This document shows positions 10,519 through 21,544 of a DNA stretch of 64,000 bases, piece by piece. A model generated the notes under the pieces. It did no database searches, was not told the origin of the DNA, and worked only from the letters and a program-made list of their open reading frames with translations. The position numbers were made by a program, and so were the translations under genes. The DNA is from Symbiodinium natans (taxonomy: Eukaryota > Sar > Dinophyceae > Suessiales > Symbiodiniaceae), in NCBI GenBank assembly GCA_905221605.1, contig CAJNDS010002739.1, forward strand, positions 1-64,000. The letters are read 5' to 3'. Positions within the stretch are counted from its first letter, which is position 1; every line of letters starts with the position of its first letter.

Positions 10519-13496
10519 GGATGGGAAAGGCGCAAAATTGCATCTTGGGCCATGAAAGGCTTGTGGAGTCTTTGCTGTCCGTTCACAACCGCACTTGTGC
10601 CTGTTCAGGGGCAGATGACAAACTTTCGGCAGGGTCGAAGCAGCTTGCCTTTTGCCAGCGGCCCCCCGAGCCCCGCAGTGTCTACTTCCACAGCTCGTTT
10701 CCTGCGCAGTTGGCTCAGTTGGGTATCCTCTTCCACTGCAGCGGCACATGTTGCTGCCAAAGGATCATCGACCATCCGGCTTTCTGCTGAAAGGAACTGC
10801 CCACAATAGATGTAGCTTGCACTAAGAGAATTATGCAACGTGCGTCGCCCTTAAGTTCTAGAAGGCTCCCTGAAGTTTCCACGGTTACCGCCTACATTAA
10901 TGTTCCGCAGGTAAGAGAAAGCTGGAAGAATTGGTCCCAACTCTGCAGACTAAAGAGCTGTCCAGGTTCTGTTTCGCCATACATCACCGATGACATAGCC
11001 CACCTTGGAGAAGCCCAAGAAGCCCCGCAGAGAGCATGGTACTGCACGCAACTGCGCCATGTAACGTATGCTTGTAGGCCCCCCCCCCTCCCGCCACTCC
11101 CCCACCCCCTACAGGAATCTACTTTTTCCTTGCTTGTCGTGAATCGTAGGTGGGGGCACGTACCACATATTGTATACACATACAATGCTACGATATACAT
11201 GTATATGGTACAGCCACCTTTGTGGCTGTTGTCGGGAGAGATGGAAGAAACCCATCGTACTGGTGAATCTGGCTTCGAGCGCACAACTCGAGAAGGTCAC
11301 ACTCTCAGACATGCAGTCTTGGGCTTTTCCTTCGTGACAAGTAACAGCAGGAACATATTCACGCATAGACCTGTCCCATGCCTGTAATTATTGCTTTGCA
11401 CTTGCATGAACCCTCGAGAACCGAAACTCTCATCCAGTTTGGATCGGACTCAAGGACAAGCCACTCACTTGAGAGTCGCCTTTTGGCTCACCTACTGCAA
11501 AGTAGAAGCGCTCTCACTTGCGGCTACATGGGCCCGGACAGGTGCTAAACTCACTTGCACCTAACCTCAAGCAACCAAACCAACTTGCGACTCGTTTGGA
11601 TTTAGGGCGTAGGGCCTAGGGTTAAAGGCTGTCTGGGCTTAGCGCTACACGCTTGGGGCTTAAGGCTTCGGGCTGAGGATTGTTTTTGCCACCCGCCAAA
11701 ACTGCAACAACTCGGATTCCCATATGCCTCATGTCTCAGGGTTGAGGGCTTAGATCGCGCGGTTGAGGGCGGGCTTGGGACAGCAGGGCTTAGATCTTGG
11801 GGTTGAGGGCGGTCTAAAAAACGCACCAGTGCCGACTTTTTTTGAAAAAGTCACGGTGTGCTTGTGATTCCCAAGAGGGCATGCGGTCCACAAGTGCATC
11901 TATTCTGTGGGCTTGTTGTCTTTCAAGGTGGGGGGGGAGGGGAAGGAGGGAAGAAGGGGGAAGGAAGGGGGGAAGGAAGGGGGGAAGGAAGGGGGGAAGG
12001 AAGGGGGGAAGGAAGGGGGGAAGGAAGGGGGGAAGGAAGGGGGGAAGGAAGACGATGCGAGGTCACCGGGATTTCGACCTCTTGTTCTGCCACCTCGCCA
12101 GTTCTTGACGCTTCTTTGGGCACCGACCTCGGACCGGCCAAGCAAACAACGCATGTAGCAAAAACCATGGCCCGAAATACTCAGAATCCCTCAGTTTGCT
12201 AACGCTCATATTGAACAACCCCACATCAGGGCACGGGCGCGTCGTCTTCTTCTTTGGGCCGCGCAGCAGGAGCCGACATCCTGCGTTGGGCCGAGGTATC
12301 CTATAGGTCAAGGGAAGGTATTCGGCGTATAGTTTTGGATGACCTGGGTTTGGGGGGCAGGGGGCCATACCCCGAGTCGGCAGCTACCTACGAGAGCACA
12401 AATGACCACTTCGGCCCGGATTGCAGCCCCTCCTCGCCTGAGCATCGCAGCCTGAGGCTGAGGCTTGAGCTGCGATGCTGCCCTAGTCTGCACGATGGTG
12501 CGCATGCATGGCTCAACACTGAACGGCCCTTAACTCCCGAACCTCTCGAAGCAGTGGGCCTAAACCATACTACTCCGCATCCAGGAGTATTTAAACCAAG
12601 ACTGCAGACCACGCACCCCTTTTCGCATGGACTGCAGCCATCACGTTGATAGCCCATGCAAGTGCTGCAGCCTTCAAAACTGCTGTAGTGGTTTCTTTGG
12701 ATCGTCGTAATTTCTCTGAGACCCATCGAGACCTTCAACAACTTGGACTTGGCACCCTGAACCGTTCATCAACCAAGCGCGCGGCCCCATCGGCCTGCGA
12801 GGAAGCTGCCAGCAACAGCACTAGCGCCGTCGCGGCAACCTAGGCAGAGTGTGGCCCCAAAAAGGCATGCTGTGTGACTAACCATGGCCGAACCATGGAC
12901 CGAATCTTTGACATCAACCTACGGTTCCAAGCATTTCCATTCAAGTGCCCTCTGTGTAAGAGAGTGCGACCCATCCGCTGAGGCCGGCACAAACCTTTGC
13001 GTGAGTCTAGACGGGCGTAGCCTGGGTGCAGCGCTAACATGTGTTTCGGAGCAAGAGAAGCCTCATCTGTGAGTCATAAATAAGCATACTTGCTCTTGAG
13101 TGCGTGGTCAAAGTCAAGACATGCACTTCTTTTACGCCTGCGCTGGCTGTCCCGCTCAGGGTCTGCGATTGCAGATCACGCCTTCTTAGGATGACTCCTG
13201 AGGCAGCCACGGAAGATTTCTGGCCATAATGCAGCTTGAGTCTGTCTTGAGCACAGCATGTTTCAACTCGACTGCGCAACCCTCGAAGACCCCGCACAGG
13301 ACGCGAAGGCTTTCATATTACCACTTACATTTTCGCTGACAGCAAGTGCTAGGCGACATGTTATCGCCAGCCTCCCCTTAACATTGGCGATGATTGCAAA
13401 GTATCTGCAGCAGCATCGCGCAACGCGAGGCTGTACATTCTCACACAATGTCTGCGAACCTACGAGTGCCAGGTCTTCCGGCACAGGCAGCGGCAG
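10519..13496. other. Intergenic region with possible isolated exons
   Basis: No gene can be defined. Minus-strand open stretches at about 12063-12505 and 12840-13297 might contain exons, but no domain is visible and strong splice pairs were not found. A GGAAGGAAGGGG minisatellite is listed separately. Confidence 0.4.
11932..12051. repeat. 12-bp GGAAGGAAGGGG minisatellite
   Basis: About eight tandem copies of a purine-only 12-mer, giving a homopurine/homopyrimidine tract of around 110 bp that could form triplex DNA. Open frames on both strands here (KEGGKEGG, FPPSFPPS) follow from the period being a multiple of 3. Confidence 0.95.
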
Positions 13497-14441
13497 CTAG
13501 CCATTAGCCCGCCCCTCTCCTTTCTGGTACTCCTCCACATGATGCGCCCATTCCTCCTGTATCCGAAGCAGACGAGAAGAATAAGTCGCTCGGTCTGGCA
13601 AGCACCCGGACATCTTCCGAAGGATCATGTCGGCTTGCTTCTTCAGCTGGGCCGCCTTGGCTTCAGAGTCATCCTTGTCGAAGTTGGCATCTTGGAGGTC
13701 GGGACGATGTTGGAAGACTTCAGGCACGTCCTCCCAGCCCGCAATGCCCTCCTCCCAGTCGGCCCAGACTTGAACCCGACTCTCGTTCAACTGTTTGGCC
13801 TTGTTTAGCTCACGAAGTGCATCGTCTACCGAAGTTGTCTCAGGGTCAATGTTGACTTCTGCCCCTGGCACAGATGTTGCAGAGGTATGGCAGTACTTTA
13901 CATACACCCTCTCAGATTGGACCTGGCCCTCATGGAAGTCGGCCCGGTATCCCTCACAGATCTGGCGTTGCTGCTGCATTAGGTCGTCTTTGCATTCAAG
14001 CAGGCGTTGGAACGAAGACTTCTCAAGCTCTATCTGATCATGTACTTTCTGCCTTTCTGCAAGGCACCGGGCAAGGACGTCATGGCCATCCGTATCCAGA
14101 AAGGACTTCAGGAAGCTGTTCACGTCTTGGCCCTCAAACTGCCGGCGCTTCTGCTCAACATAGTGCCGAAACACATCCGCGTCAAAGCCCAAGGGGCTGA
14201 TCTGAGCAACAACCTCTGCAACGCTCAGCTGATGGCTTCCACCACCACACTTGCACAAGACCGAGGCGTCGATGCTTGAGTTCATCTTCCATCCCTTCTT
14301 GGCCGGGCAGTCCAGAGCACTCAGCTTCTTTCGAATCACTGCTGCAGGATCCTCTGGTAATGTCAGAGTCGGTTTCCGCTCACACTGGAGTGTTGCGGGG
14401 ACCAAGTCTTGGAGCACTGCCCTGGGAGGATCCACCGACAT
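13497..14441 (-). CDS. Conserved-looking unknown protein, partly coiled-coil
   Basis: This 314-aa frame starts at MSVDPPRAVLQDLV; an in-frame stop lies about 25 codons upstream, so this is the first usable Met. No family is recognised. The N-terminal third has a small cysteine cluster (CKCGGG, about residues 63-68). The middle (about residues 110-180) is highly charged and rich in Gln, Glu and Lys with heptad-like leucines, consistent with coiled coil. The C-terminal part contains a tryptophan-rich segment (WADWEEGIAGWEDVPE) and another charged helix. No signal peptide or membrane segment is seen. Codon use, with frequent C or G in third position, matches the neighbouring genes. It could be a cytoskeletal or flagellar protein, but nothing in the sequence proves that. 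Confidence 0.6.
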   Translation of the reverse strand: MSVDPPRAVLQDLVPATLQCERKPTLTLPEDPAAVIRKKLSALDCPAKKGWKMNSSIDASVLCKCGGGSHQLSVAEVVAQISPLGFDADVFRHYVEQKRRQFEGQDVNSFLKSFLDTDGHDVLARCLAERQKVHDQIELEKSSFQRLLECKDDLMQQQRQICEGYRADFHEGQVQSERVYVKYCHTSATSVPGAEVNIDPETTSVDDALRELNKAKQLNESRVQVWADWEEGIAGWEDVPEVFQHRPDLQDANFDKDDSEAKAAQLKKQADMILRKMSGCLPDRATYSSRLLRIQEEWAHHVEEYQKGEGRANG

Positions 14442-14998
14442 CAGGGAGACCGGTCGGGGAACCAGTGGTGGAGGTGGCAGCGTAGCCTCTAGCAGGCAAA
14501 AAGATTACTCAGCACCTATATAGATGGAGGCTCCGCATGCTGGAGATGTACCCTCAAGGACAAATGACAGATGCCCTTAACCCGCGCAGTGAATACCGTC
14601 ATCGACTCTTTAGGATCTTGGACTTAGCCTCACGCCAGTTGCATCCTACCCTCCTCCATCCAGCCCATGGAACTTCTACAGCCCATCCTCTCATATATGA
14701 AGTAGGGTTTATATTTCTTGTATCCCAATAGGACACCGACTAATTATATACACTAACCAATAGGAATCTCAATGCACTCACCAAAAACAGTAATGCAAAC
14801 CCTGTTTCGTATCGGTGCCAAGATGCGACACCAATGCGCACCAGCAAGAACCTAAGACCAGGCCAGCGCCGAGTCCAAAGCTTCGAGTGGAGAAGCAGGT
14901 GCTGCTCTGCAAGCTGCTCCTTCGCACAGACATGGTGCAGACTTTGCCGGTGCCCCCGAGAAAGAATATCAAAGACTACAACCACTCCCATCTTGCTC

Positions 14999-15871
14999 CT
15001 AGGTCGTTTCGGGTTTTAAGCCTCCAGCCTTGGTGTAGCTCGTTGAAGCCGCTGAGGTTCCAGAGCGCATGACCTCCGCGCAAGCCGCACAGTAGATGCC
15101 TTCGGGCAGATTCACGGCAGGGCCTTGGTGCACCTGGTTCCTGCGGAGGGAGCCCGGACAGCAACGCTCGGGGTCCCAGGTGCCCTGAACAAGATGAACT
15201 TCAAAAGCACCGATGCGGCTCGGCCCCGATGACTTGTGGGAAACGTTGGATGGCATGCCCTGGGGTAGGCGCCGCTCCCACTCCGAATACCGGTCATAGA
15301 TGCCAGGGCTCTTCTTCAGACTCTTGAGACTTGAGGGCGTTCTGAACTCAGAAACAGTGATGGCCTTGTCAGCGAGGGTCTCCCTCAATTCGGCCGCAAT
15401 CCTCTTGTACTTCTCACCCCAAACGAAAGTGTCAGGATCCTGGCCCGGTTGAGCATGGGCAGGCAGATAGCCGCTCTCGCTCCAGTTCATCTCAATAACC
15501 ACAGCACCTCTATGCTTCGAGTCCAGCGGCGGTAACTCCCGCACCAGTTTGAGAACTTTGCTCTTAAGCTGGGTCGGGACCAACTCCTGCATCGGCGGCG
15601 GTCCTGATGCAATCTCGCAGGAAGAGGTGCTGCGCTGGAAGGGCCGCACACCCGGCGGTTGCGGGCTGGAGGGGCTGGTTGTACTGGGTGGCTTCCTGTA
15701 TCCACTCCGTGTGGGTGCACTGGAGGCCGGAGACCCCGGATAGCCGCCATACCGCCGTGAGTAGTCCACCCAGAAAGGCTCCGCTGGCTCAAAGCGCTTG
15801 GACCTCGAGAATGCTCCAGAGGCCCGCGTTCGGCCCAACGAGGGCTCGCTCAGGGTACGTCGCATGGACAA
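14999..15871 (-). CDS. Unknown Ser/Pro-rich protein with a folded C-terminal half
   Basis: This 290-aa frame lies about 560 bp downstream of the start of the 13497-14441 gene on the same strand. The first third (about residues 1-90) is low-complexity Ser/Pro/Arg and probably disordered. From about residue 105 the sequence looks folded: AVVIEMNWSESGY, then a helix KYKRIAAELRETLADKAITV, then PSRIGAFEVHLVQG. This order (strand, helix, strand ending in GAFEV) resembles the SelW/Rdx thioredoxin-like fold, but the CxxC redox motif is absent, so the resemblance is only a suggestion. The last 50 residues carry three cysteines (CAACAEV region) and could be read-through into an intron. Confidence 0.5.
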   Translation of the reverse strand: MSMRRTLSEPSLGRTRASGAFSRSKRFEPAEPFWVDYSRRYGGYPGSPASSAPTRSGYRKPPSTTSPSSPQPPGVRPFQRSTSSCEIASGPPPMQELVPTQLKSKVLKLVRELPPLDSKHRGAVVIEMNWSESGYLPAHAQPGQDPDTFVWGEKYKRIAAELRETLADKAITVSEFRTPSSLKSLKKSPGIYDRYSEWERRLPQGMPSNVSHKSSGPSRIGAFEVHLVQGTWDPERCCPGSLRRNQVHQGPAVNLPEGIYCAACAEVMRSGTSAASTSYTKAGGLKPETT

Positions 15872-16689
15872 CGTGTCATGTGCAAAGGTGCCCTATTGCA
15901 CGTCGCTTGCGTCGAAGTGTTCTCCCTATGACGTAGTACTTGCTGGACAACGCTGTCACATGTTGCAGTTGTTGCTGCAGAGCATTCCAGAGCACTGAGC
16001 CAGAATTGCTGCCAACCGTTCATTGTGGCAGCTCGCATCCGCAACCTGTCCGCAATTCTTCACATCTGCAATTCTTCTGCTGTGGCCAAGTTTCTGAAAG
16101 CGTCACTGTCTGGGGATGCGTGGCATCGGACAGAATACCACACATGCCACAAACCTGCATCTAAGAACCGGTGAGGACTTGACATGGACCTCTGCTGCAG
16201 GCCTAGCGACAGTGAGTTGGAGTCGGAGCCAAGTAGCAGGCACTTCTGGCACGCCGCCCTCACACCACACTCCTTCCTGGGGCTTGCGGTCCAGGCCGCA
16301 GTGGCCTTGCTCGCCCTGATCCTCAGCGTGCTCACATTTGAGGGTTGTTCTTATATATCCTTGTTCCATGGCTGCCAACTAGGATCCCTTGCGCTTCGCC
16401 CTTGCGCCAACCTTGCGCGGGCTTGCGCGCACGAGGTTTTCGCAAGTACTAGTAGATGTGGAGGGTCAAAATAAACATCGCCAAGAGATAGCTTGCGCAG
16501 AGCTTGCGTTCGCCCTTGCGCGAGCTTGCGCGCGCTCGAGAGGTGTGCACGTTTTATCACGACCGACCTTTTCCCTAATCGACCTCCTAAGTATCTCACA
16601 AGAACCCGCCAAAAAGAAAAACCCTCATTTGCAAAACGGAGCAGTGGGCCAGCACCACGCACATGAACCCTGACGCAGCAGGTGTGCCG
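15872..16689. other. Intergenic, with CTTGCGC-rich repeat
   Basis: No gene is recognised. Between 16384 and 16540 the motif CTTGCG occurs about ten times, in two similar blocks (about 16388-16435 and 16492-16540) that share TTCGCCCTTGCGC. This is an imperfect short duplication just downstream of the protease gene and could lie in its 3' untranslated region. Confidence 0.45.
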
Positions 16690-19275
16690 GGCGTCGCTGG
16701 AAAGCCTCAGCAAGCGCATGTAGCCATCCTCGCCCCAAGCCTCGGAATGGCTCCGAATACACCAACCAACATGCGGCATTACGCAGCTGTCAGCGGGCCT
16801 TGCCCCAGGAGTTTCGAATGAGGAAATAGTCCTTGCCCAGACGGTCGCTTCCATAGCCTGCACGAGCCCCTCTTCGGCTTCCCGCCCATGGAGACTCACT
16901 CTGAGCATCTCTGGGCCTACCAAGACCACAGCGTGATTGATTGTGGCATCCCGATCACAGCCATCGAAGACTCCATTCCCGTATAGGTCCCAGCGGGATG
17001 CATCCACCCCAACCACCAGCGGACCTGGCATGGCAAAAAAAATTGAAACATGTCAACACAGAACACTAGCTGAGAGCCACGTTGGCTCTGTGACCCGACA
17101 GCCGCGCCTCTGGTCGCTACCGCTTGCAGCATTGAGTTTAAGTTGTTTGTGGGGAGGCGAACAAAGCCTGTCAATGCTGTCGAGCAGGTACGCACTGACA
17201 CGAGCCCATGCTGCTAAGGTCGTGAGAAAATCTGTGATCCAAGGCAGTGCCCGCTCCTTGCAGCCGCACGTATGGAGGATTTGCTCTGCCACTGCAGCCC
17301 TCCTTGCTCTTCCCGCTGTAAGTGCTGCTGGTATACAGCCCATGCTGCTGCACATACCTTGGAGACACCATCTCCATGAAGCTGCAGGGACTTTAAGCTC
17401 ATAACCCCCTCTTCTTGCCAAAGGTCAGCAAACGTAGTGGACATGCTGGGCACGCACAATCATGACTACTACGCTGTTCATGCGACGCTGCTCGAAGGCC
17501 AGCTCGGAGTTTGCACCATCACAGCCGCCAAGACCGCCGCAGTGCTGTGGATTCGCTACGCAATCCTCACTTAGCAGCACGCCACCGTCACACATGCATC
17601 AATCTCTCACACAACGTGACGATGCTTGCAGTACCGGCTAGGGATATGACCCGCCAAGCAAGACTTTCCAAGTGGCCAACAGCTGGTCTACAGACAGCTC
17701 GTGCGGCGGCTCCTTGCTGTGGATCTCTGCCTGACAAGATACCATGTACCACACTGAACCCTAAACCTTACACCCCTTTGAAGCCAGACTCGGACAAGCT
17801 TGCTGGGACTCCTGCCCGAAACCCGAAATCCTCTACAGCGGAAACCCGGTAAATCCTAAACCCCTATAATCATAAACCCTAAACCCGCTCAACCCTGAAC
17901 CAATCTAAACCTGAACCCTAAACCCTAAAATCATTCTTTGCGCAATGCCTCCTTACCCTGGGGCCAGGCTGCGTGCATCTCTAAAGCTCCAACGGCTGCG
18001 AGGGCCCAGCAGGATCCACAGGTGCCCTGCTGCTTCACAAAGCTGCTGGAGTTGAGCTGGCTCCGCCTCCACTGGTTTGGGGGTTTGGGGCTTAGGTTTA
18101 GGGTGTATTTTTAAACAACAAGCAGGCAGGCAAGCAAGCAAGCAACAAACAACAACAGCAAAAAGAAGAACGCGAACAATAACAAGAAGAAGACGAAGAA
18201 TAACAAGAAGAAGAAGTACAATAACAAGAACAAGAACAAGAAAAAAAAAAAAAAAAAAAAAAAACAAGAACAAGAAGAAGAAGAAGCAGAATAAGAAGAA
18301 TAAGAACAAGAACGAAGACAATAACAAAGAGAATAAGAGGAACAATGAGAACAAGAAAAAGAACAAGATCAAGAAAAGAAGACTAACAAGAACAAGAAAA
18401 AGACGACAACACCTGAAGCGACAAGTGCATGCCGCAGAGAATCATCACAAGTAACCCACGGATCCGGCCAGTCAACGCTCTCTGGTAGGCCCGAAGGATG
18501 CGAGCTGGGTGTGGTCCGAAGCAAGCTCGTCATCCTGAATCATGTGGGGGTTTCCGAAATTAGGGGGAGGGGGGGGGGGGGGGGGGGGTCCTTACGATAA
18601 GGGAATCCTATTTTTTTGGGGGGCTCTATGTAAGGGGTCCCTCTGATGTTCGTAAGCTCCCCATGTGATCTAAGCTTAGCATCACCTGCACCTCGGCGCA
18701 CCTCACCTCGAACATCACTTTCCTAAGCATGTCCGTTATCAAAGCTGGCACCCGAGCCTCCGCCACGAGTCTGTCATGCTAGGCCACCCAAGCGTGTGGA
18801 ACCTGCTTTGGATTACACCTTGGCTTGCAGGACGTCATGCTACACGAAGGGCACGGGGAAAGCCCTCCCAGCAACTGAATGCTGGCTGAGACACTCGACC
18901 GCAACTGCAAGAAGGCCGCGCTACCTTGATGTGAACGTCGATGGCCGAGTAAAGACCGAAACTCCTCACAAAGCTTGGTGCTGCATGTTCGCACACTCCC
19001 ACTCTCCAGCACGAGGCCATTTCGACGAAATTGCGCTTGGGGCGGCCTCCGGTGTGTAGTCAGCAAACTCATTGATCTCTGCCTGGTTCCCAATTTTACT
19101 TCGGGCTTCTGGACATGTCATGCCACTCTATTCACCTGAGCTGTTGCTTGATTCTCAGGGTCCTTCCAGCTGCCCTCTTGGCTGTTGATCTGCTGCACAG
19201 CGGACACACGCTTGTTGAAGAGCGCTTGCCGCAGGACGTATTCGTCACCAAATGCGTCACCGCGGCCTGGCAGAC
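16690..19275 (-). CDS. Papain-family (C1A) cysteine protease, multi-exon
   Basis: Homology-guided exons on the minus strand rebuild a cathepsin-like proenzyme. I29 propeptide: about 19255-19150 (EYVLRQALFNKRVSAVQQIN), about 19080-19049 (EINEFADYTPE), about 18973-18930 (EFRSLLGHRRSHQ). Mature start: about 18520-18450 (LPESVDWPDPW). Active-site Cys: about 18045-17960 (QQGTCGSCWALAAVGALEMH). Then about 17712-17689 (ELSVDQLL), about 17560-17480 (CVANPQHCGGLGGCDGANSE), about 17340-17290, about 17190-17108 (GFVRLPTNNLNSMLQAVATR), 17024 to about 16922 (catalytic His in INHAVVLVG), about 16847-16799 (catalytic Asn in IRNSWGK) and 16740 to about 16700 (AWGEDGYMRLLR). Cys, His and Asn are all present. 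The introns at 17025-17107 (83 bp) and 16741-16798 (58 bp) are GC-AG. The signal peptide/first exon and the exact C-terminus were not found. Such enzymes act in lysosome-like vacuoles or are secreted. Confidence 0.85.
17755..17930. repeat. CCCTAAA-type telomere-like tracts inside a protease intron
   Basis: Degenerate CCCTAAA units lie between the active-site Cys exon and the ELSVDQLL exon of the cysteine protease, so they are intronic. On the coding strand they read TTTAGGG. Confidence 0.8.
18074..18425. repeat. Telomere-like remnant and AAC/AAG purine microsatellite in an intron
   Basis: A TTTGGGG/TTTAGGG remnant (about 18074-18102) is followed by about 300 bp of AAC, AAG and A-rich repeats (a run of about 24 A at 18240). 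It sits between the LPESVDW and GSCW exons of the protease gene. The long Lys/Arg/Asn (plus) and Phe/Leu (minus) frames here are repeat artefacts. Confidence 0.9.
18541..18667. mobile_element. Small inverted-repeat element, family B (intronic)
   Basis: The left end is TGGGGGTTTCCGAAATTAGG and the right end is an imperfect inverted copy. CATGTG is present directly at both edges (18541-18546 and 18662-18667), which looks like a 6-bp target-site duplication. A run of about 23 G lies inside. The element is located in an intron of the cysteine protease, immediately upstream (in gene sense) of the exon encoding LPESVDW. It has no coding capacity. Family members are at 23567-23689, 24271-24372 and 33821-33940. 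Confidence 0.7.
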
Positions 19276-19900
19276 AAGTGCTGCAGTGACGGATGGCACG
19301 CTCGCTCCCGGGCCCCGCCATACTGCGTCCGGAACTCATCGTAGGAACTTCTTCCAGCTCGCAGCTCCAAAGCCAACGGCAGGAAAGCATGAGCCTGCTC
19401 CCGTTCACTATGACATTGGCTGCGCAGCGTTGTCAACAACATTCCATGCTTTGTCCAGGGGGCCGATGGCAAGATGCCGCATATGCAGGCAGGCCATGTG
19501 AACTTTAAAGGAGCCAAGCCGCAAGAACTCCAAGCAGAAGAGTCTGCCAAGAGAGCATTGCTTGTATGGAGAACGGGAAGTGGGAGGCGTGTCTCACAAG
19601 ATCATCGCAGCTCATACCGTAACTCAGCACAGCAGATTTATTCGCCTCACACTTCACGAAAGGTGTAAAAAGGGGCAGTAAGGCACTTTGAGTTCACGGT
19701 CGAACTCTGTGACAAATCTAAAACTGCAGCTGGGCAATCAATCTTTCACCAAAATGGTCTAGGTAGGCGTCATACTGACCACATTCCTTGTTCTCACCTT
19801 TGCTTGCCCAGCTGAGTTGCCCCAATGGGCTTTCTTTGGGGAGCTAAATTTTGGACTGGCAGCTTTGATCCAGCACCGCGCGCAATCACACCGTGAGAGG
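19276..19900. other. 5' flank of the protease gene
   Basis: The start codon and any signal-peptide exon of the protease should lie here or further up. A minus stretch at about 19330-19400 (SSYDEFRTQYG) fits the beginning of the I29 propeptide and may be another exon. Nothing else is recognised. Confidence 0.4.
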
Positions 19901-20516
19901 CTACACCAAATTTGTGTGAGTGCTCGTTGACGTGTCGTTCCTTCTTGCCTGCCTGCTCTTCCCCTCCACGTCCGCATCCGGCACGCTTTGTGGCTGGGCA
20001 TCTTGAAGACTACTTTGCTCATGATGCGACAGGCTGTGGCTCTCGGCTTTGCAGTGTGAGACCTTAAGCAATGGACAGATGACAAGCATTGCCATCCATT
20101 GGAAACTGATGGAAACTATGCAAGCGAATCGTTCGATTCAGAACGCCATTTTTTGTACATGCAGGACAGAGCCAGAGCGCTTGAAACATTTCACGCCCGA
20201 CCTAGGCCTAGAATCACACAGGCAACCACATCACCAGGCCCGTCATGAAGACAAGGGTGAATAAGTCGCAGGACAGCTGCCTCTGAAGGTAGATCTGGCG
20301 CAGCTCCTCGTCAGCAACTACAGAAGTGGTACCCTGGTTTCTGCTCCTCAATCCGTTTACCATCCGGACTTGTGCAATGTAGCCTTTTTTCCTAAGACTT
20401 TGGGGCGATCGGTTCTCCCCGCTTGTCGGCCTGTCCAAGCTGGCTCTCTTGCATGACGTTCCAGAGGTCGTGCTTGGCAAAGTCGCCACATACAGGAGGT
20501 TGCGGCTCGACTGGGT

Positions 20517-20550
<34 letters not shown>

Positions 20551-21400
20551 CATGGAAGCTCGTGGAATGTGCAATGCTGCATGCAAGGTGTTGGTTATGC
20601 CTGGCTCCGGCTCATTCTCCCCCGACTTTTGGCTGGTTATGTGCCTCAGCTTTTTGAAAGCGACGAGTCTTGAAAATGTGGCAAGGCGATTGCTCACATT
20701 TTTGCTTGGTTTTTGCACACATTCGCGCGTCACAATGCAGGGCAGGAAGCACGGTTGACTCTACAAAAGGCCACTGGCAGCCGAGCTGCTGTAGCTCCCC
20801 AATGTCAAAGTCTTCCTCTCCTTCCGAGTGCCAAGGTGCCGATACGATATGGGCTGCTAACTCTCAGAATCTACAAGTTGTGCAATCTGGATTTCTCGCT
20901 CATTCCTTGCATTTCTTTCACTCTCCCACATCGACAGCACCAGTCACAAGATCATCTTTCTTCCCAAAAGCTCGTCTATTTGCACAATGAATAAGCTCTT
21001 TGTGACTGTCTACCTTGACACGCGCTTGCAGCAAAGATGTCGTTATAGCAGGGTTCCCGGCTTTTCTGAGAGCCCGTGTAAGACGAACCACACTTCCAGG
21101 CAATGAACCCAAATTGACGGCGCCCCGGTATCAATCTGCAGCGTTGCCCGGTATCCAGCTGCTGGGGGCCCCAACGAGCAAATTCCTGAACCCCTATAAC
21201 TGGGGCAGCCCATGGCAGCACATTCTGAGGTCGCCGTCCTGTCTCCCCGACGGAGCTCATCCAACGCCCGGCAAAGACGTTGTCCAGGAATGCAAGGGTG
21301 TCCGCATCCTCCCCTCCTGGCGTGGCAGGACGTGCATATGCGGTACCAAAGTTGCGCCGCAGGATTGAAGAGTGTCCTCCGTTCGGCCCCGCGTGCTTCA
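19900..21400 (-). CDS. Possible membrane-protein exons, unknown gene
   Basis: Several minus-strand stretches look like exons: about 20340-20235 (DEELRQIYLQRQLSCDLFTL running into a hydrophobic FMTGLVMW segment), about 20515-20400 (EPQPPVCGDFAKHDLWNVMQ), about 20055-19925 (polar, Ser/Gln/Asp-rich) and about 21370-21240 (NFGTAYARPATPGGEDADTL). The hydrophobic stretch could be one membrane helix. No family is recognised, and the order and splice joins are unproven; they may belong to more than one gene. A (GCA)n trinucleotide run at 20518-20551 interrupts the region. Confidence 0.3.
20518..20551. repeat. (AGC)11 trinucleotide microsatellite
   Basis: Eleven AGC units. On the minus strand they read as poly-Ala in one frame, next to the exon-like stretch with EPQPPVCGDFAKHDL. 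Confidence 0.95.
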
Positions 21401-21544
21401 TGGATTTCATCATGATCCTGCAAGCGCAAGCAATGATTGTACCATATACAGTCGCCAAGCAACCGCCTTTTTGTTGCCTGCTTGTGTTTTTTCCGGGTGA
21501 GACAAAAGTTGACAGAAGAGCGCTAGCTGGGAAGCGAGGCAACA

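Noticed and set aside
18077-18454. Lys/Arg/Asn-rich plus frame and Phe/Leu-rich minus frame, looking like a basic tail or a membrane protein
   Set aside because: Artefact of an AAC/AAG microsatellite inside an intron of the cysteine protease.
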